A DNA stretch of 64,000 nt from CAVPOO01 sp963707015 (GTDB lineage: Bacteria > Pseudomonadota > Gammaproteobacteria > Thiohalobacterales > Thiohalobacteraceae): positions 124,001 through 188,000 of the forward strand of contig CAVPOO010000002.1 in assembly GCA_963707015.1 (NCBI GenBank), read 5' to 3'. Shown one piece after another: positions 1 through 9,138 of this stretch. Both the position numbers and the translations under genes were made by a program. Under the pieces are notes generated by a model, which saw nothing but the letters and a program-made list of their open reading frames with translations, did not search any database and was not told where the DNA came from. How positions within the stretch are numbered: position 1 is the stretch's first letter; each line of letters opens with the position of its first letter.

Positions 1-1244
1 GCGAGGGTATCCGGATGCTCAAAGGTCGCCTGCGCCAGCTCCTCAACCCGATCGAAGAAATGCGCCTTGCCCCGTTCATTCACCAACTCCGCCTTGAGCT
101 GATCGTGCACCTCGGATAAAGGTCGGGTTTCACCCGGCTTTATCTCGGTGACTTCGATGATGTGAAAACCGAAGGGGCTCCGGACCGGTTCACTGATCTC
201 CCCCTGGGTAAGTGAGTAGGCCGCCTTTTCGAACGATTCAACCATAAATCCCTTACTGAAAAACCCGAGGTCGCCACCCTGGGAGGCTGAGCCCGGATCC
301 TCGGAGTATTCCTTGGCGAGTGTCTCGAAAGATTCGCCCCCCCGGACACGGCCAAGCAGCTCTTCGGCTCGCGCACGCGCGGCATTCACTTCATCGTCGG
401 ATGCATCTTCGGCGACTTTGATCAGGATATGGCGCGCCCTGCGCTCCTCCTCTTTCCCGAACCGGTACTGCTGTTGTTCGTAGAGTTCCGCGATATCCTG
501 TTCACTGACCGAAACGTCCTTGCTGACATCCTTGACCTGCATTTCCAGGTAACTCAGCTTGACCGCCTCCGGTTCGACGAACTGCTGGCGGTTCTGTTGG
601 TAGTAATCGGCAATGTCCGCATCCGCTACGCTCACTGACTCGAGAAACCGCTGCATCGGTATTCGTGCGTAACTGAGCTTGCGGGCCTGCTCGAACAGCC
701 GCACCGACACATCGACCGTTGGCCCAGGCACCACCTCGCTTGTCACAACACCGGACACCAGCTGATTGAGCAGGAGCGAACGACGCAGCCGGTATTCGAA
801 GGACGCCGGCGTTAAATTGCTTCGTGCCAGTACGCTCTGATAGCGGTCAACAGAAAACTCACCTTCGGCCTGAAAGCCGGGCATGGCGTGAATGCGCGCT
901 GCCAGCAGCGCATCACTGATCGCAAACCCGGCCTCAGTAGTTGCCTGCACCAGCAGTTCTTCATCGACGAGGCGCTGCAGTACCTGCTTCTTGAGGGCCG
1001 GTTCATCGATCAGTTCAGGAACATATTTGTCACCCAGCTCAGCCTGGATACGCTCTTTCTGCTCCTGGAAGGCCCGCCGAAACTCGTTGACTGGTATTTC
1101 TACCCCGTTCACACGGGCAGCAAATATCTCGGCATCGCGTTGCAGATAGTAATCGATTCCCCACAATGCAAAGGTTACACCGATCAGCCCCACTACTATC
1201 CAGGCAACCCAGCCTGTTACCCGATCGCGAATAGCCTGCAACAT
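1..1244 (-). CDS. ppiD: Periplasmic folding chaperone PpiD (C-terminus cut by window edge)
   Basis: PpiD is an inner-membrane-anchored periplasmic chaperone that helps newly exported proteins near the Sec translocon. The ATG at 1244 follows the ribosome site AGAGGAA. The translation opens with MLQAIRDRVTGW and one membrane segment at about residues 12-31, followed by a long SurA-like helical region and then a parvulin (rotamase) domain at about residues 265-360, recognisable by ARHILIK, the glycine-rich GGDLGFFS stretch and FGFHIIEV. About 414 residues lie inside the window; the Escherichia coli protein has 623, so roughly the last third is missing. It is the last gene of the clpPX-lon-hupB-ppiD series, separated from hupB by two tRNA genes and a terminator. 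The identity is firm because sequence and gene order agree. Confidence 0.93.
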   Translation of the reverse strand, partial: MLQAIRDRVTGWVAWIVVGLIGVTFALWGIDYYLQRDAEIFAARVNGVEIPVNEFRRAFQEQKERIQAELGDKYVPELIDEPALKKQVLQRLVDEELLVQATTEAGFAISDALLAARIHAMPGFQAEGEFSVDRYQSVLARSNLTPASFEYRLRRSLLLNQLVSGVVTSEVVPGPTVDVSVRLFEQARKLSYARIPMQRFLESVSVADADIADYYQQNRQQFVEPEAVKLSYLEMQVKDVSKDVSVSEQDIAELYEQQQYRFGKEEERRARHILIKVAEDASDDEVNAARARAEELLGRVRGGESFETLAKEYSEDPGSASQGGDLGFFSKGFMVESFEKAAYSLTQGEISEPVRSPFGFHIIEVTEIKPGETRPLSEVHDQLKAELVNERGKAHFFDRVEELAQATFEHPDTL

Positions 1245-1322
1245 AGTGCTGTTTCCTCTTTCTTTACCTTCCTGACGGTTCAGGATTGCCTGCGCCAGGA
1301 ACAACAGGCGGGCCTCGACACA

Positions 1323-1360
1323 TAAAAGCAAGAGGGCGCCTGCTAACGGCGCCCTCTTGC
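1323..1360 (-). terminator. Rho-independent terminator after the tRNA-Val/tRNA-Asp pair
   Basis: Inverted repeat GCAAGAGGGCGCC (1328-1340) and GGCGCCCTCTTGC (1348-1360) with a 7-base loop; read on the minus strand it is followed by TTTTATG. It lies just downstream of tRNA-Asp, so it should end the hupB/tRNA transcript before ppiD. Confidence 0.85.
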
Positions 1361-1376
1361 ATGGTTCTAGTATAAT

Positions 1377-1453
1377 TGGCGGAGTGGACGGGACTCGAAC
1401 CCGCGACCCCCGGCGTGACAGGCCGGTATTCTAACCAGCTGAACTACCACTCC
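1377..1453 (-). tRNA. tRNA-Asp (anticodon GTC)
   Basis: A 77-nt cloverleaf with acceptor GGAGTGG/CCACTCC, anticodon loop CTGTCAC, a T-loop with GTTCGAGTC and an encoded CCA end. It sits 7 bp downstream of tRNA-Val on the same strand, so the two are probably cotranscribed. Confidence 0.97.
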
Positions 1454-1460
1454 TTAACCT

Positions 1461-1536
1461 TGGTGGGTGCTGAGGGGTTCGAACCCCCGACATTCGCCTT
1501 GTAAGGGCGACGCTCTCCCAGCTGAGCTAAGCACCC
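1461..1536 (-). tRNA. tRNA-Val (anticodon TAC)
   Basis: A 76-nt cloverleaf with acceptor GGGTGCT/AGCACCC, anticodon loop CTTACAA, T-loop GGTTCGAACCC and an encoded CCA. It begins only 7 bp after the hupB stop codon, so it probably shares the hupB transcript. Confidence 0.97.
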
Positions 1537-1543
1537 GGGCGGT

Positions 1544-1819
1544 TCACCAGTTTACGGCATCCTTCAGTGCTTTACCAGCCTTGAAGGTGGGCGATTTGCT
1601 TGCCTTTATCTTGATCTCTTCACCCGTCTGCGGGTTACGACCGGTGCGTGCCTTGCGACTGCGCACCTCGAACGTTCCGAAGCCTACCAGCGTAACCTGA
1701 TCACCCTGCTTAAGGGCCGTGGTTACGTTACTCAAAACCGCGTCAACCGCCCTGGCTGCGGCAGCCCTGGTCAGATCAGCATAATCAGCAACCGCTTCGA
1801 CGAGCTCAGATTTATTCAT
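1544..1819 (-). CDS. hupB: DNA-binding protein HU-beta
   Basis: HU is a small nucleoid protein that binds and bends DNA without strong sequence preference. The 91-residue product starting MNKSELVEAVA has the standard HU length. It shows the dimerisation core, the GFGTFEVRSRKARTGRNPQTG arm region with the DNA-intercalating Arg-Asn-Pro tip, and the closing PTFKAGKALKDAVN. The reading frame is open 24 codons further upstream, but ATG 1819 is chosen because it has the site GGAAGGGAT just before it and matches the family N-terminus. It lies between lon and ppiD, as in Escherichia coli, and a sigma-70-like promoter lies at 1952-1981. Confidence 0.97.
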   Translation of the reverse strand: MNKSELVEAVADYADLTRAAAARAVDAVLSNVTTALKQGDQVTLVGFGTFEVRSRKARTGRNPQTGEEIKIKASKSPTFKAGKALKDAVNW

Positions 1820-1951
1820 AGATCCCTTCCTTTTGGCCTGTACACCTGTAGTGAGCCGAACCGCCCGCCTGCAGAATTTTGCGCCGCACATCTCCCAGCA
1901 AAAATGATTGGATCATGCAGGAAAAACACCAGGTATGAACGTGGCGCTGAC

Positions 1952-1981
1952 TTTATACCAAGGCATTTCGAGACCTGTCAA
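1952..1981 (-). promoter_or_regulatory. Predicted sigma-70 promoter of hupB
   Basis: On the minus strand a perfect -35 box TTGACA (1976-1981) is followed after 18 bp by TATAAA (1952-1957), about 130 bp before the hupB start codon. It sits directly downstream of the lon terminator. Confidence 0.6.
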
Positions 1982-1983
1982 CC

Positions 1984-2027
1984 AAAACGAAAACAGCCTT
2001 TGCCCAAACAAAATGGACAAAGGCTGT
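1984..2027 (-). terminator. Rho-independent terminator of lon
   Basis: Stem ACAGCCTTTG (2018-2027 read on the minus strand) pairs with CAAAGGCTGT (1993-2002), with a 15-base loop and a T-rich tail TTTTCGTTTTGG. It begins 27 bp after the lon stop codon. Confidence 0.8.
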
Positions 2028-2053
2028 CAAGAGTAAGTCACACCAAAGACTAA

Positions 2054-4504
2054 TCAGTGTGCGCGCACGTTGGTACGTTTTGTTTTCCCTTTGGCAGTCT
2101 CCTTCTTGTCCGAACTTGCCACCTCAACTTCCTCGCCCGGTTGCTGGGGACGCGGTGCAGGCATATGCTCCAGTGCCACCTGCAATACCTCGTCGATCCA
2201 CTTGACGGGCTGAATATCGAGACTTTCCTTGACGTTCTTCGGGATGTCCGCCAGATCCTTCTGGTTATCTTCGGGAATCAGAACAGTACCGATGCCGCCA
2301 CGATGTGCAGCCAGCAGCTTTTCCTTCAACCCGCCAATCGGCAATACCTCACCACGCAGGGTTATCTCGCCCGTCATCGCAACATCGGCGCGCACAGGAA
2401 TCTTGGTGAGAGCGGACACCAGCGCTGTACACATCCCCACACCGGCACTCGGACCATCCTTGGGTGTTGCGCCTTCAGGCACGTGAATATGAATGTCATA
2501 TTTCTGATAGAACTCAGGATCGATATTCAACATCTCACCACGGCTGCGAACAACAGTCGTCGCTGCCTGGATGGATTCCTGCATGACGTCACCCAGCTGC
2601 CCGGTGTGGATCAACCTGCCCTTGCCGGCAACAATTGCCGCCTCGATGGTCAGAAGTTCGCCACCGGCTTCGGTCCAGGCCAGACCTGTCACCTGCCCGA
2701 CCTGGTCTTTCACCTCGGCGCGACCATACCGGAAGCGACGCACACCCAGATATTTATCGAGATTCCTGTGTGAGACGCTGACCTTGCGGTCCTTCTCTTT
2801 CAGCACAAGCTGCTTGACAACCTTGCGGCAGATCTTGGCAATCTCGCGTTCCAGATTCCGGACCCCCGCCTCGCGCGTGTAGTAACGGACGATATCCTGT
2901 AACGCCGTCTCGCTGATCGAAAGCTCGGTTTTCTTCAGTCCGTTGGCCTCCAGCTGCTTGGGCACCAGGTAGCGCTTGGCAATGTTGATCTTCTCGTCTT
3001 CCGTATAACCCGGAATACGAATGACCTCCATGCGGTCCAGTAACGGCCCCGGTATATTCAGCGTATTGGCGGTTGCCACGAACATGGTGTCGGAAAGATC
3101 AAAATCCACTTCCAGATAGTGATCATTGAAGGTGTTGTTCTGCTCCGGGTCCAGCACCTCCAGTAGAGCCGACGAGGGATCGCCACGAAAATCCATCGAC
3201 ATCTTGTCAATCTCATCCAGCAGAAACAGTGGATTACGCACCTCCACCTTGGCGAGGTTCTGAACGATCTTGCCAGGCAGCGAGCCGATATAGGTGCGCC
3301 GGTGTCCACGTATCTCGGCCTCGTCACGCACGCCGCCCAGCGACATCCGGACAAACCTGCGGTTGGTGGCCCGCGCAATCGAGCGACCCAGCGACGTCTT
3401 GCCTACCCCGGGCGGCCCCACCAGACAGAGAATCGGGCCCTTGAGTTTTCGCACCCGCTGCTGCACGGCCAGGTATTCAAGAATGCGTTCCTTGACCTTT
3501 TCAAGACCGTAGTGATCCTCTTCCAGAACGCCCTCGGCAACGGCCAGATCATGGCGGATCTTGGTCCGTTTCTTCCAGGGCACGTTCACCAGCCAGTCGA
3601 TGTAGTTCCGCACCACCGTCGCCTCGGCGGACATGGGTGACATAAGCTTAAGCTTGTTGAGTTCTGTCTGGGCCTTTTCCTTGGCCTCTTTTGACATACC
3701 TGCCTTCTCGATTTTTCGCTCTAGCTCTTCGAGCTCATTGGGCGCATCTTCAAGTTCACCGAGTTCTTTTTGAATGGCCTTCATCTGCTCATTCAGGTAA
3801 TACTCGCGCTGACTCTTCTCCATCTGTTGCTTGACACGACCGCGAATCCTTTTCTCGATCTGCAGAACATCGATTTCGCCCTCTATCAAACCCATGAGAT
3901 GCTCAAGCCGCGCGCGCACCGACTCGATCTCGAGAATAGTCTGCTTTTCATCCAACTTGAGGGACATGTGCGCCGCAATGGTGTCTGCCAACCGGCCAGG
4001 GTCATCGATCCCGGACAGCGATGTGAGAATCTCCGGCGGAACCTTTTTGTTTAATTTGACGTACTGATCAAACAGCGTCATCAGTGAACGCATGAGCACC
4101 TCGACTTCCCGGTCATCATCGGCGCCGACCCACTCGAGGGATTGAATCTCGGCAGCGAAGTACTCCTCGCTGCTCACGAAACCTGTGATCTTGGCCCGCT
4201 CTGCGCCTTCCACCAGAACCTTTACAGTGCCGTCGGGGAGTTTAAGAAGTTGCAGAATGCTCGATAGCGTACCAATGGCGTGAATGTCATCAATCTGGGG
4301 ATCATCAACGTCGGCACTTTTCTGGGCGACCAGCAAGATCTTCTTGTCATTCTGCATTGCCGCATCCAGAGCACGAATCGATTTTTCGCGCCCCACAAAC
4401 AAGGGAATCACCATGTGGGGATAGACCACGACATCGCGCAGGGGAAGCACCGGGGCGACCGATGATCGATCAGTCAGATCGGGGCTGTGTTCGTCATTCG
4501 ACAT
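2054..4504 (-). CDS. lon: ATP-dependent protease La (Lon)
   Basis: Lon is a cytoplasmic homohexameric AAA+ serine protease that degrades misfolded and selected regulatory proteins. The 816-residue product has the family's usual length. The N-terminal substrate-binding domain occupies about residues 17-210 and a coiled-coil linker about 211-300. Walker A is GPPGVGKT at 363-370 and Walker B is LFLLDEID near 427-433. The protease domain carries the Ser-Lys dyad: Ser686 in PKDGPSAGVG and Lys729 in GGLKEKL. The C-terminal tail (DKKETAKGKTKR) is basic and probably disordered. It lies downstream of clpX with its own heat-shock-like promoter at 4578-4606 and a terminator after the stop codon. Confidence 0.98.
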   Translation of the reverse strand: MSNDEHSPDLTDRSSVAPVLPLRDVVVYPHMVIPLFVGREKSIRALDAAMQNDKKILLVAQKSADVDDPQIDDIHAIGTLSSILQLLKLPDGTVKVLVEGAERAKITGFVSSEEYFAAEIQSLEWVGADDDREVEVLMRSLMTLFDQYVKLNKKVPPEILTSLSGIDDPGRLADTIAAHMSLKLDEKQTILEIESVRARLEHLMGLIEGEIDVLQIEKRIRGRVKQQMEKSQREYYLNEQMKAIQKELGELEDAPNELEELERKIEKAGMSKEAKEKAQTELNKLKLMSPMSAEATVVRNYIDWLVNVPWKKRTKIRHDLAVAEGVLEEDHYGLEKVKERILEYLAVQQRVRKLKGPILCLVGPPGVGKTSLGRSIARATNRRFVRMSLGGVRDEAEIRGHRRTYIGSLPGKIVQNLAKVEVRNPLFLLDEIDKMSMDFRGDPSSALLEVLDPEQNNTFNDHYLEVDFDLSDTMFVATANTLNIPGPLLDRMEVIRIPGYTEDEKINIAKRYLVPKQLEANGLKKTELSISETALQDIVRYYTREAGVRNLEREIAKICRKVVKQLVLKEKDRKVSVSHRNLDKYLGVRRFRYGRAEVKDQVGQVTGLAWTEAGGELLTIEAAIVAGKGRLIHTGQLGDVMQESIQAATTVVRSRGEMLNIDPEFYQKYDIHIHVPEGATPKDGPSAGVGMCTALVSALTKIPVRADVAMTGEITLRGEVLPIGGLKEKLLAAHRGGIGTVLIPEDNQKDLADIPKNVKESLDIQPVKWIDEVLQVALEHMPAPRPQQPGEEVEVASSDKKETAKGKTKRTNVRAH

Positions 4505-4577
4505 GATGCATTTCCTCGTCAGAATCAGATTTGCGAAATCCCCGTCAGGCGGTCTGCGCGGGATTCGTGTGAGCTAG

Positions 4578-4606
4578 ATATGAGGGCCCCTGGCTACAGA
4601 TTCAAT
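4578..4606 (-). promoter_or_regulatory. Candidate sigma-32 heat-shock promoter of lon
   Basis: On the minus strand ATTGAA (4601-4606) is followed after 14 bp by CCCTCATAT (4578-4586). This resembles the sigma-32 pattern CTTGAA-N(13-15)-CCCCATnT and lies 74 bp before the lon ATG. lon is a classic heat-shock gene, which supports the reading; the match is imperfect. Confidence 0.5.
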
Positions 4607-4680
4607 GCCTGACTTCGGACAGGAACCGTTCACCACCAACGAGAGGCAATATCCGCGCCAATAACAGAAATGGTAATCCA

Positions 4681-4701
4681 CGATCGCCCGCCGGGCGATC
4701 G
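4681..4701. repeat. Near-perfect palindrome in the clpX-lon gap
   Basis: CGATCGCCCG and its exact reverse complement CGGGCGATCG flank a single central C, 20 bp past the clpX stop codon. It could fold into a hairpin that stops or protects the clpX message, but no T-run follows, so it is not a standard terminator. Confidence 0.5.
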
Positions 4702-4721
4702 GAAAGGGAAGCTTCTTAAGA

Positions 4722-5993
4722 TCAGTCAGACACCGCCCGCTGTTCCGATGTTTCGAATACCATGTAAGGCTTTGATTCACCGGTAATGACTGACTCATCG
4801 ATGACAACCTTGCTGACACCCTCCATCGACGGAAGGTCATACATGGTATCCAGCAACACATGCTCGAGGATGGTGCGCAGGCCGCGCGCGCCAGTTTTCC
4901 GTTCCATCGCCTTGCGTGCAATGGCACGCAGGGCGTCTTCCCGAAACTCAATATCACATCCTTCCATATCAAACAGCCTGACGTACTGTTTGGTGATGGC
5001 ATTTTTCGGCTCAGTCAAGATCCGGACGAGGGCCTCTTCGTCCAGCTCCTCGAGTGTCGCCACCACAGGCAAGCGGCCTACGAACTCGGGAATAAGGCCA
5101 AAGCGGATCAAATCCTCCGGCTCAACGTCATAGAGGATCTCGCCGACGTTCTTGCTGTAGTCCTTGCTCTTGACCTGCGCAGAGAAACCAATGCCGCCCT
5201 TCTCTGAACGGTCACGAATGATCTTCTCCAGCCCGGCAAAGGCGCCACCCACAATGAACAGGATGTTGGAGGTATCAACCTGCAGAAACTCCTGTTGTGG
5301 ATGCTTGCGTCCACCCTGCGGCGGTACCGAGGCAACCGTACCTTCGATCAGTTTGAGAAGCGCCTGCTGGACACCTTCACCCGACACATCACGAGTAATC
5401 GACGGGTTATCAGACTTGCGCGAAATCTTGTCAATCTCGTCGATGTACACAATGCCAGTCTGTGCCTTATCGACATCATAATCACACTTCTGCAAGAGCT
5501 TCTGGATGATGTTCTCTACGTCCTCACCCACATAACCGGCTTCTGTCAGTGTCGTCGCATCAGCAATGGTGAAGGGTACATTCAACAGACGCGCCAGGGT
5601 CTCGGCAAGCAGCGTCTTGCCGGAACCTGTCGGACCAATGAGAAGAATATTGCTCTTGGAGAGCTCAACTTCATCCTTCACCTGCTGGGCATCAAGACGC
5701 TTGTAATGGTTGTAGACAGCAACCGAAAGCACCTTCTTGGCACGCTCCTGCCCAATGACATACTCGTCCAGGGTATCCTTGATCTCTGCCGGCTTGGGCA
5801 GTTTGTTACCCGTTGCCGTTGCCTTCTCCTGCATCTCCTCGCGAATGATATCGTTGCATAGCTCAACGCACTCATCGCACACAAACACAGAGGGTCCGGC
5901 AATCAGTTTGCGGACTTCGTGTTGACTCTTTCCGCAGAACGAACAGTACAGCAGCTTTCCGTCGTCACCTTTGCCGTTTCTATCGTTGCTCAT
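4722..5993 (-). CDS. clpX: ATP-dependent Clp protease ATP-binding subunit ClpX
   Basis: ClpX is the hexameric AAA+ unfoldase that recognises tagged substrates, including SsrA-tagged proteins delivered by SspB, and threads them into ClpP. The 423-residue product has the family length. The N-terminal zinc-binding domain is shown by Cys17, Cys20, Cys39 and Cys42. Walker A is GPTGSGKT at 120-127, Walker B lies in VYIDEIDK near 185, and the pore loop GYVGED is near 155. The RPV-type arginine-finger region FIPEFVGRLP is represented here by LIPEFVGRLP. It is encoded after clpP, with a 265-bp gap holding no clear gene. Confidence 0.98.
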   Translation of the reverse strand: MSNDRNGKGDDGKLLYCSFCGKSQHEVRKLIAGPSVFVCDECVELCNDIIREEMQEKATATGNKLPKPAEIKDTLDEYVIGQERAKKVLSVAVYNHYKRLDAQQVKDEVELSKSNILLIGPTGSGKTLLAETLARLLNVPFTIADATTLTEAGYVGEDVENIIQKLLQKCDYDVDKAQTGIVYIDEIDKISRKSDNPSITRDVSGEGVQQALLKLIEGTVASVPPQGGRKHPQQEFLQVDTSNILFIVGGAFAGLEKIIRDRSEKGGIGFSAQVKSKDYSKNVGEILYDVEPEDLIRFGLIPEFVGRLPVVATLEELDEEALVRILTEPKNAITKQYVRLFDMEGCDIEFREDALRAIARKAMERKTGARGLRTILEHVLLDTMYDLPSMEGVSKVVIDESVITGESKPYMVFETSEQRAVSD

Positions 5994-6258
5994 GGCCAGT
6001 CCCCGTTCACCTGGATTCTACGCTGCCCCGATTGATCTCGCTGTCCAACCGGCATTTCCTCGTGGAGGTACCGGTCACCTGTGCTCGATACCATCCCGTC
6101 CTTGAACTTAATTCAACTACGCTTCATCAATTCTGACAAGCATTCCCATTAAATAAATGGGGTAGAACCTCCGTCAGACGCGTAATCCCGGCAGTTACCT
6201 CATTCAGCAATACCGTGCCTGCACTGCCCGAGTCTGATGACTGCCGCATGCTCACTCA

Positions 6259-6903
6259 TCAGGCCGTTTCCGCAACCGCCGACCTTTCGGTAAGGACCTC
6301 GTCGACCAGCCCATAATCCCGGGCCTCCTGTCCACCCATGAAATTGTCGCGATCGGTGTCCTTTTCAACCTGTTCCATTGGCTGACCCGTATGTCGGGAA
6401 AGAATCCGGTTTAGCCGTTCCCGCACGAGCAAGATCTCTTTGGCATGGATATCGATGTCGGTGGCCTGTCCCTGAAAACCGCCCAGGGGTTGATGTATCA
6501 TCATGCGTGAATGTGGCAGGCAGTATCGCTTGCCGCCTGCACCGCCTGCCAGAAGCAAGGCACCCATGCTCGCAGCCTGGCCAATGCACATTGTGCTGAC
6601 ATCAGGCTTGATGAATTGCATGGTGTCGTAAATCGCGAGACCTGCGGTAACAGAACCACCCGGCGAATTGATGTAGAGATGAATATCCTTGTCGGGGTTT
6701 TCGGATTCCAGAAAAAGCAACTGAGCCACCACAACATTGGCCATATAATCTTCGACTGGCCCGACCACGAAGATCACACGTTCCTTGAGCAGTCTCGAGT
6801 AGATATCATAGGCACGTTCCCCACGGGCCGTTTGCTCAATCACCATCGGGACAAGATTCAACGCCCTGATCCCCTCGATTCCATCAGTTTTCATATCGGT
6901 CAC
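6259..6903 (-). CDS. clpP: ATP-dependent Clp protease proteolytic subunit ClpP
   Basis: ClpP forms the double-ring serine peptidase chamber that works with ClpX or ClpA. The product has 214 residues (207 in Escherichia coli). The catalytic triad is visible: Ser112 in GQAASMGA, His137 in SRMMIHQP and Asp186 in TDRDNFM. The oxyanion loop NSPGGSVTAG lies at 79-88. The N-terminal 15-20 residues are probably removed autocatalytically, as in E. coli. The gene begins 13 bp after the tig stop codon, so it is likely cotranscribed with tig. Confidence 0.98.
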   Translation of the reverse strand: MTDMKTDGIEGIRALNLVPMVIEQTARGERAYDIYSRLLKERVIFVVGPVEDYMANVVVAQLLFLESENPDKDIHLYINSPGGSVTAGLAIYDTMQFIKPDVSTMCIGQAASMGALLLAGGAGGKRYCLPHSRMMIHQPLGGFQGQATDIDIHAKEILLVRERLNRILSRHTGQPMEQVEKDTDRDNFMGGQEARDYGLVDEVLTERSAVAETA

Positions 6904-6916
6904 CCAATTCCGTCCT

Positions 6917-8221
6917 TTAGGTAGGCTCTGACTGCCTGAGCTGCATTAACTCTTCAAAATCCATTGGTTTTTCTTCCACTGCAACCTGATCCAGAATCCA
7001 CTCCATCACCTGTTCCTCGAGAGCGACGGACTGCGCAGTCGCCAATGCCCCGTGATTCTCATAATACCATCGAACCACCTCATCCGGATTTTCGTAACTC
7101 GCCGCAAAGGCTTCAACTGTGCGGCGCACCCTGTCCGGATCCACCTGGATGTTGTTGCGTCTGACAATTTCGCCAATGATCAGACCCAGCGTCACCCGCC
7201 GCCTCGCCTGAGGCTCAAACAGGCCCCTCGGCAGGCTCATGCCCTTACGGTTGCCCATCTGCTCACGCGTCTCGTTTTGCAGCCGATCAACCTCCTGTTT
7301 GAGCAGCGCACTGGGCACATCCACCGGGTTACTCTCGATCAGAAGGTCAAACGCCCGATCCTTCACGGTTGCCGTGATAGCCTGACCGAGCTCGCGTTGC
7401 ATATTGCGTGTGACCTCCTCGCGCAGGGCGTCCACGCCCCCTTCGAGCACACCGAAAGCCCGTGCAAACTCATCATCCAGCGGGGGCAATCTCGCTTCTT
7501 CGACCAGCCGAATAACCACCTTGAACTGAACGGGCCTGCCGGCAATCGACTCGCTGCGATAGTCGTCCGGAAACTGCAGATCCAGTACCCGCTCCTCGCC
7601 AACGGTCGCGCCTATCAAACCTTCTTCAAAGCCGTCAATCAGCTTGCCGGATCCGATCTCAATCTCGACGCCCTTACCCTGGCCACCGTCAAACGATTCG
7701 CCTTGAACGCTACCCTCAAAATCAATGGTGACGCGATCACCATGCGCGACGGCACGGTCAACCTTTTCCCAGGTCATGCGCTGTTTCTGCAATTTAGCAA
7801 GCATAGCATCGATATCCTGGTCCCGTATTTCAACCAGAGGTTTTTCGATGGCCTGATCCGGCGGCACCACCGGCTCGAACTCGGGGAAAATCTCGAAAGT
7901 CGCGGTAAACTCCAACGCCTGACCTGCAGCAACTGCCCTCGGCTCCACAGCCGGCTCACCTGCCGGACGCAGATGTTCCTGCGCCAGCGCTTCCCGCAGT
8001 GTTGCGTCCATGACCTCACTGGCCACTTCCTGCCTGACCTGGCGACCGAACTTCTGATGAACGACACTGACAGGCACCTTGCCAGGACGAAACCCATCGA
8101 TACGTGCGGTGCGCGCCAACGACTTGAGGCGGCTTTCCACCTCTTGATCAATGCGCTCGGCGGGCACCTGTACTGTCATACGACGCTCGAGTGCGCCGGT
8201 GGATTCAATGGATACTTGCAT
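6917..8221 (-). CDS. tig: Trigger factor, ribosome-bound chaperone
   Basis: Trigger factor binds ribosomal protein uL23 at the exit tunnel and shields nascent chains. The product has 434 residues, the usual length. The N-terminal ribosome-binding domain contains the GFRPGKVPVSVV signature near residues 44-55. The FKBP-type peptidyl-prolyl isomerase domain follows at about 155-245 (GDRVTIDFEGSV and SFDGGQG), and the long helical C-terminal chaperone domain occupies the remainder. The start codon at 8221 has GGAGGAAACC upstream. A perfect small dyad TCGATA-tctg-TATCGA lies at 8317-8332 in the leader region. Confidence 0.97.
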   Translation of the reverse strand: MQVSIESTGALERRMTVQVPAERIDQEVESRLKSLARTARIDGFRPGKVPVSVVHQKFGRQVRQEVASEVMDATLREALAQEHLRPAGEPAVEPRAVAAGQALEFTATFEIFPEFEPVVPPDQAIEKPLVEIRDQDIDAMLAKLQKQRMTWEKVDRAVAHGDRVTIDFEGSVQGESFDGGQGKGVEIEIGSGKLIDGFEEGLIGATVGEERVLDLQFPDDYRSESIAGRPVQFKVVIRLVEEARLPPLDDEFARAFGVLEGGVDALREEVTRNMQRELGQAITATVKDRAFDLLIESNPVDVPSALLKQEVDRLQNETREQMGNRKGMSLPRGLFEPQARRRVTLGLIIGEIVRRNNIQVDPDRVRRTVEAFAASYENPDEVVRWYYENHGALATAQSVALEEQVMEWILDQVAVEEKPMDFEELMQLRQSEPT

Positions 8222-8364
8222 TTTGTGGTTTCCTCCCGGTGTAGCGCCGCCAGCGATGCCTAGCGCACACCCTGACTTGTACCCACCGCATTGAAAGCTG
8301 GCGACTTACATCTGTCTCGATATCTGTATCGATGCTGCGACTGACTCAGCGTCCTGCCCGTAAC

Positions 8365-8449
8365 TGGTGCGAAAGGAGAGACTCGAACTCTCACGGGTTG
8401 CCCCACTGGCACCTAAAGCCAGCGCGTCTACCAGTTCCGCCACTTTCGC
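8365..8449 (-). tRNA. tRNA-Leu (anticodon TAG)
   Basis: An 85-nt class II cloverleaf with the acceptor GCGAAAG/CTTTCGC, a long variable arm (TGGGGCAACCCG), anticodon loop TTTAG-centred and an encoded CCA. It is the last of five tRNA genes on this strand before tig. Confidence 0.96.
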
Positions 8450-8589
8450 TAGGCTGGTTTTTGTCGACATTATAGCGCCTTATGGGCACAAGACGTAGCC
8501 CTGCACCACTCGAGAACCCGGGGGTAATTCATGGATGGAACGACATAGACGATGGCAAATGCGGGAAAAACGTTCGCGACCAGTTTAGA

Positions 8590-8665
<76 letters not shown>

Positions 8666-8747
8666 CATGCGGGACGGTATTGGACCACAGAACTCAGCAG
8701 GGATTCAAGGTAATGCCATCCCGCGGCCAACGGCTTACGCGGGTAAC

Positions 8748-8824
8748 TGGGGTGGACGATGGGACTCGAACCCACGACGACTGGAATCACAATCCAGGGC
8801 TCTACCAACTGAGCTACGCCCACC
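8748..8824 (-). tRNA. tRNA-His (anticodon GTG)
   Basis: A 77-nt gene with the extra 5' G typical of tRNA-His opposite discriminator C73 (ends CACCCCA). The anticodon loop is TTGTGAT. Confidence 0.97.
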
Positions 8825-8869
8825 ATTGAACCGACTCCTCGCTCTAGCCTGGCGCGCTAGCCAGCGTTA

Positions 8870-8946
8870 TGGCGCGCCCGGCAGGACTCGAACCTGCAAC
8901 CCTCGGCTTAGAAGGCCGATGCTCTATCCGCTTGAGCTACGGGCAC
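8870..8946 (-). tRNA. tRNA-Arg (anticodon TCT)
   Basis: A 77-nt cloverleaf with acceptor GTGCCCG/CGGGCGC (one G-T pair), anticodon loop CTTCTAA and encoded CCA. It lies between tRNA-Pro and tRNA-His on the same strand. Confidence 0.96.
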
Positions 8947-9012
8947 GAAGACCTGCGAAATCTTCCCTCTTGCCCGCATGACCTTTGTCCCCCTCGGCAA
9001 AGGGGGCCTTTA

Positions 9013-9089
9013 TGGTCGGGGTAGAGGGATTCGAACCCCCGACATCCTGCTCCCAAAGCAGGCGCGCTACCAGACTGCGCTATACCCCG
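9013..9089 (-). tRNA. tRNA-Pro (anticodon TGG)
   Basis: A 77-nt cloverleaf with acceptor CGGGGTA/TACCCCG, anticodon loop TTTGGGA and encoded CCA. It is the first tRNA of the Pro-Arg-His-Lys-Leu cluster. Confidence 0.97.
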
Positions 9090-9138
9090 CGCTACATCCG
9101 CCAGTGCCCGTTGTCGCCCGGGCGGGGCAAGGCCGCTC

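Noticed and set aside
1820..1891. A 24-residue N-terminal extension of HU
   Set aside because: HU proteins start at MNKSELV; the ribosome site GGAAGGGAT stands directly before that ATG.
2057..2773. A 238-codon plus-strand frame opposite lon
   Set aside because: Antisense to the Lon protease domain; the Lon reading is certain.
7052..8263. A 403-codon open frame on the plus strand across tig
   Set aside because: It is antisense to the clearly identified trigger factor gene, has no family resemblance and has a composition typical of shadow frames in GC-rich DNA.
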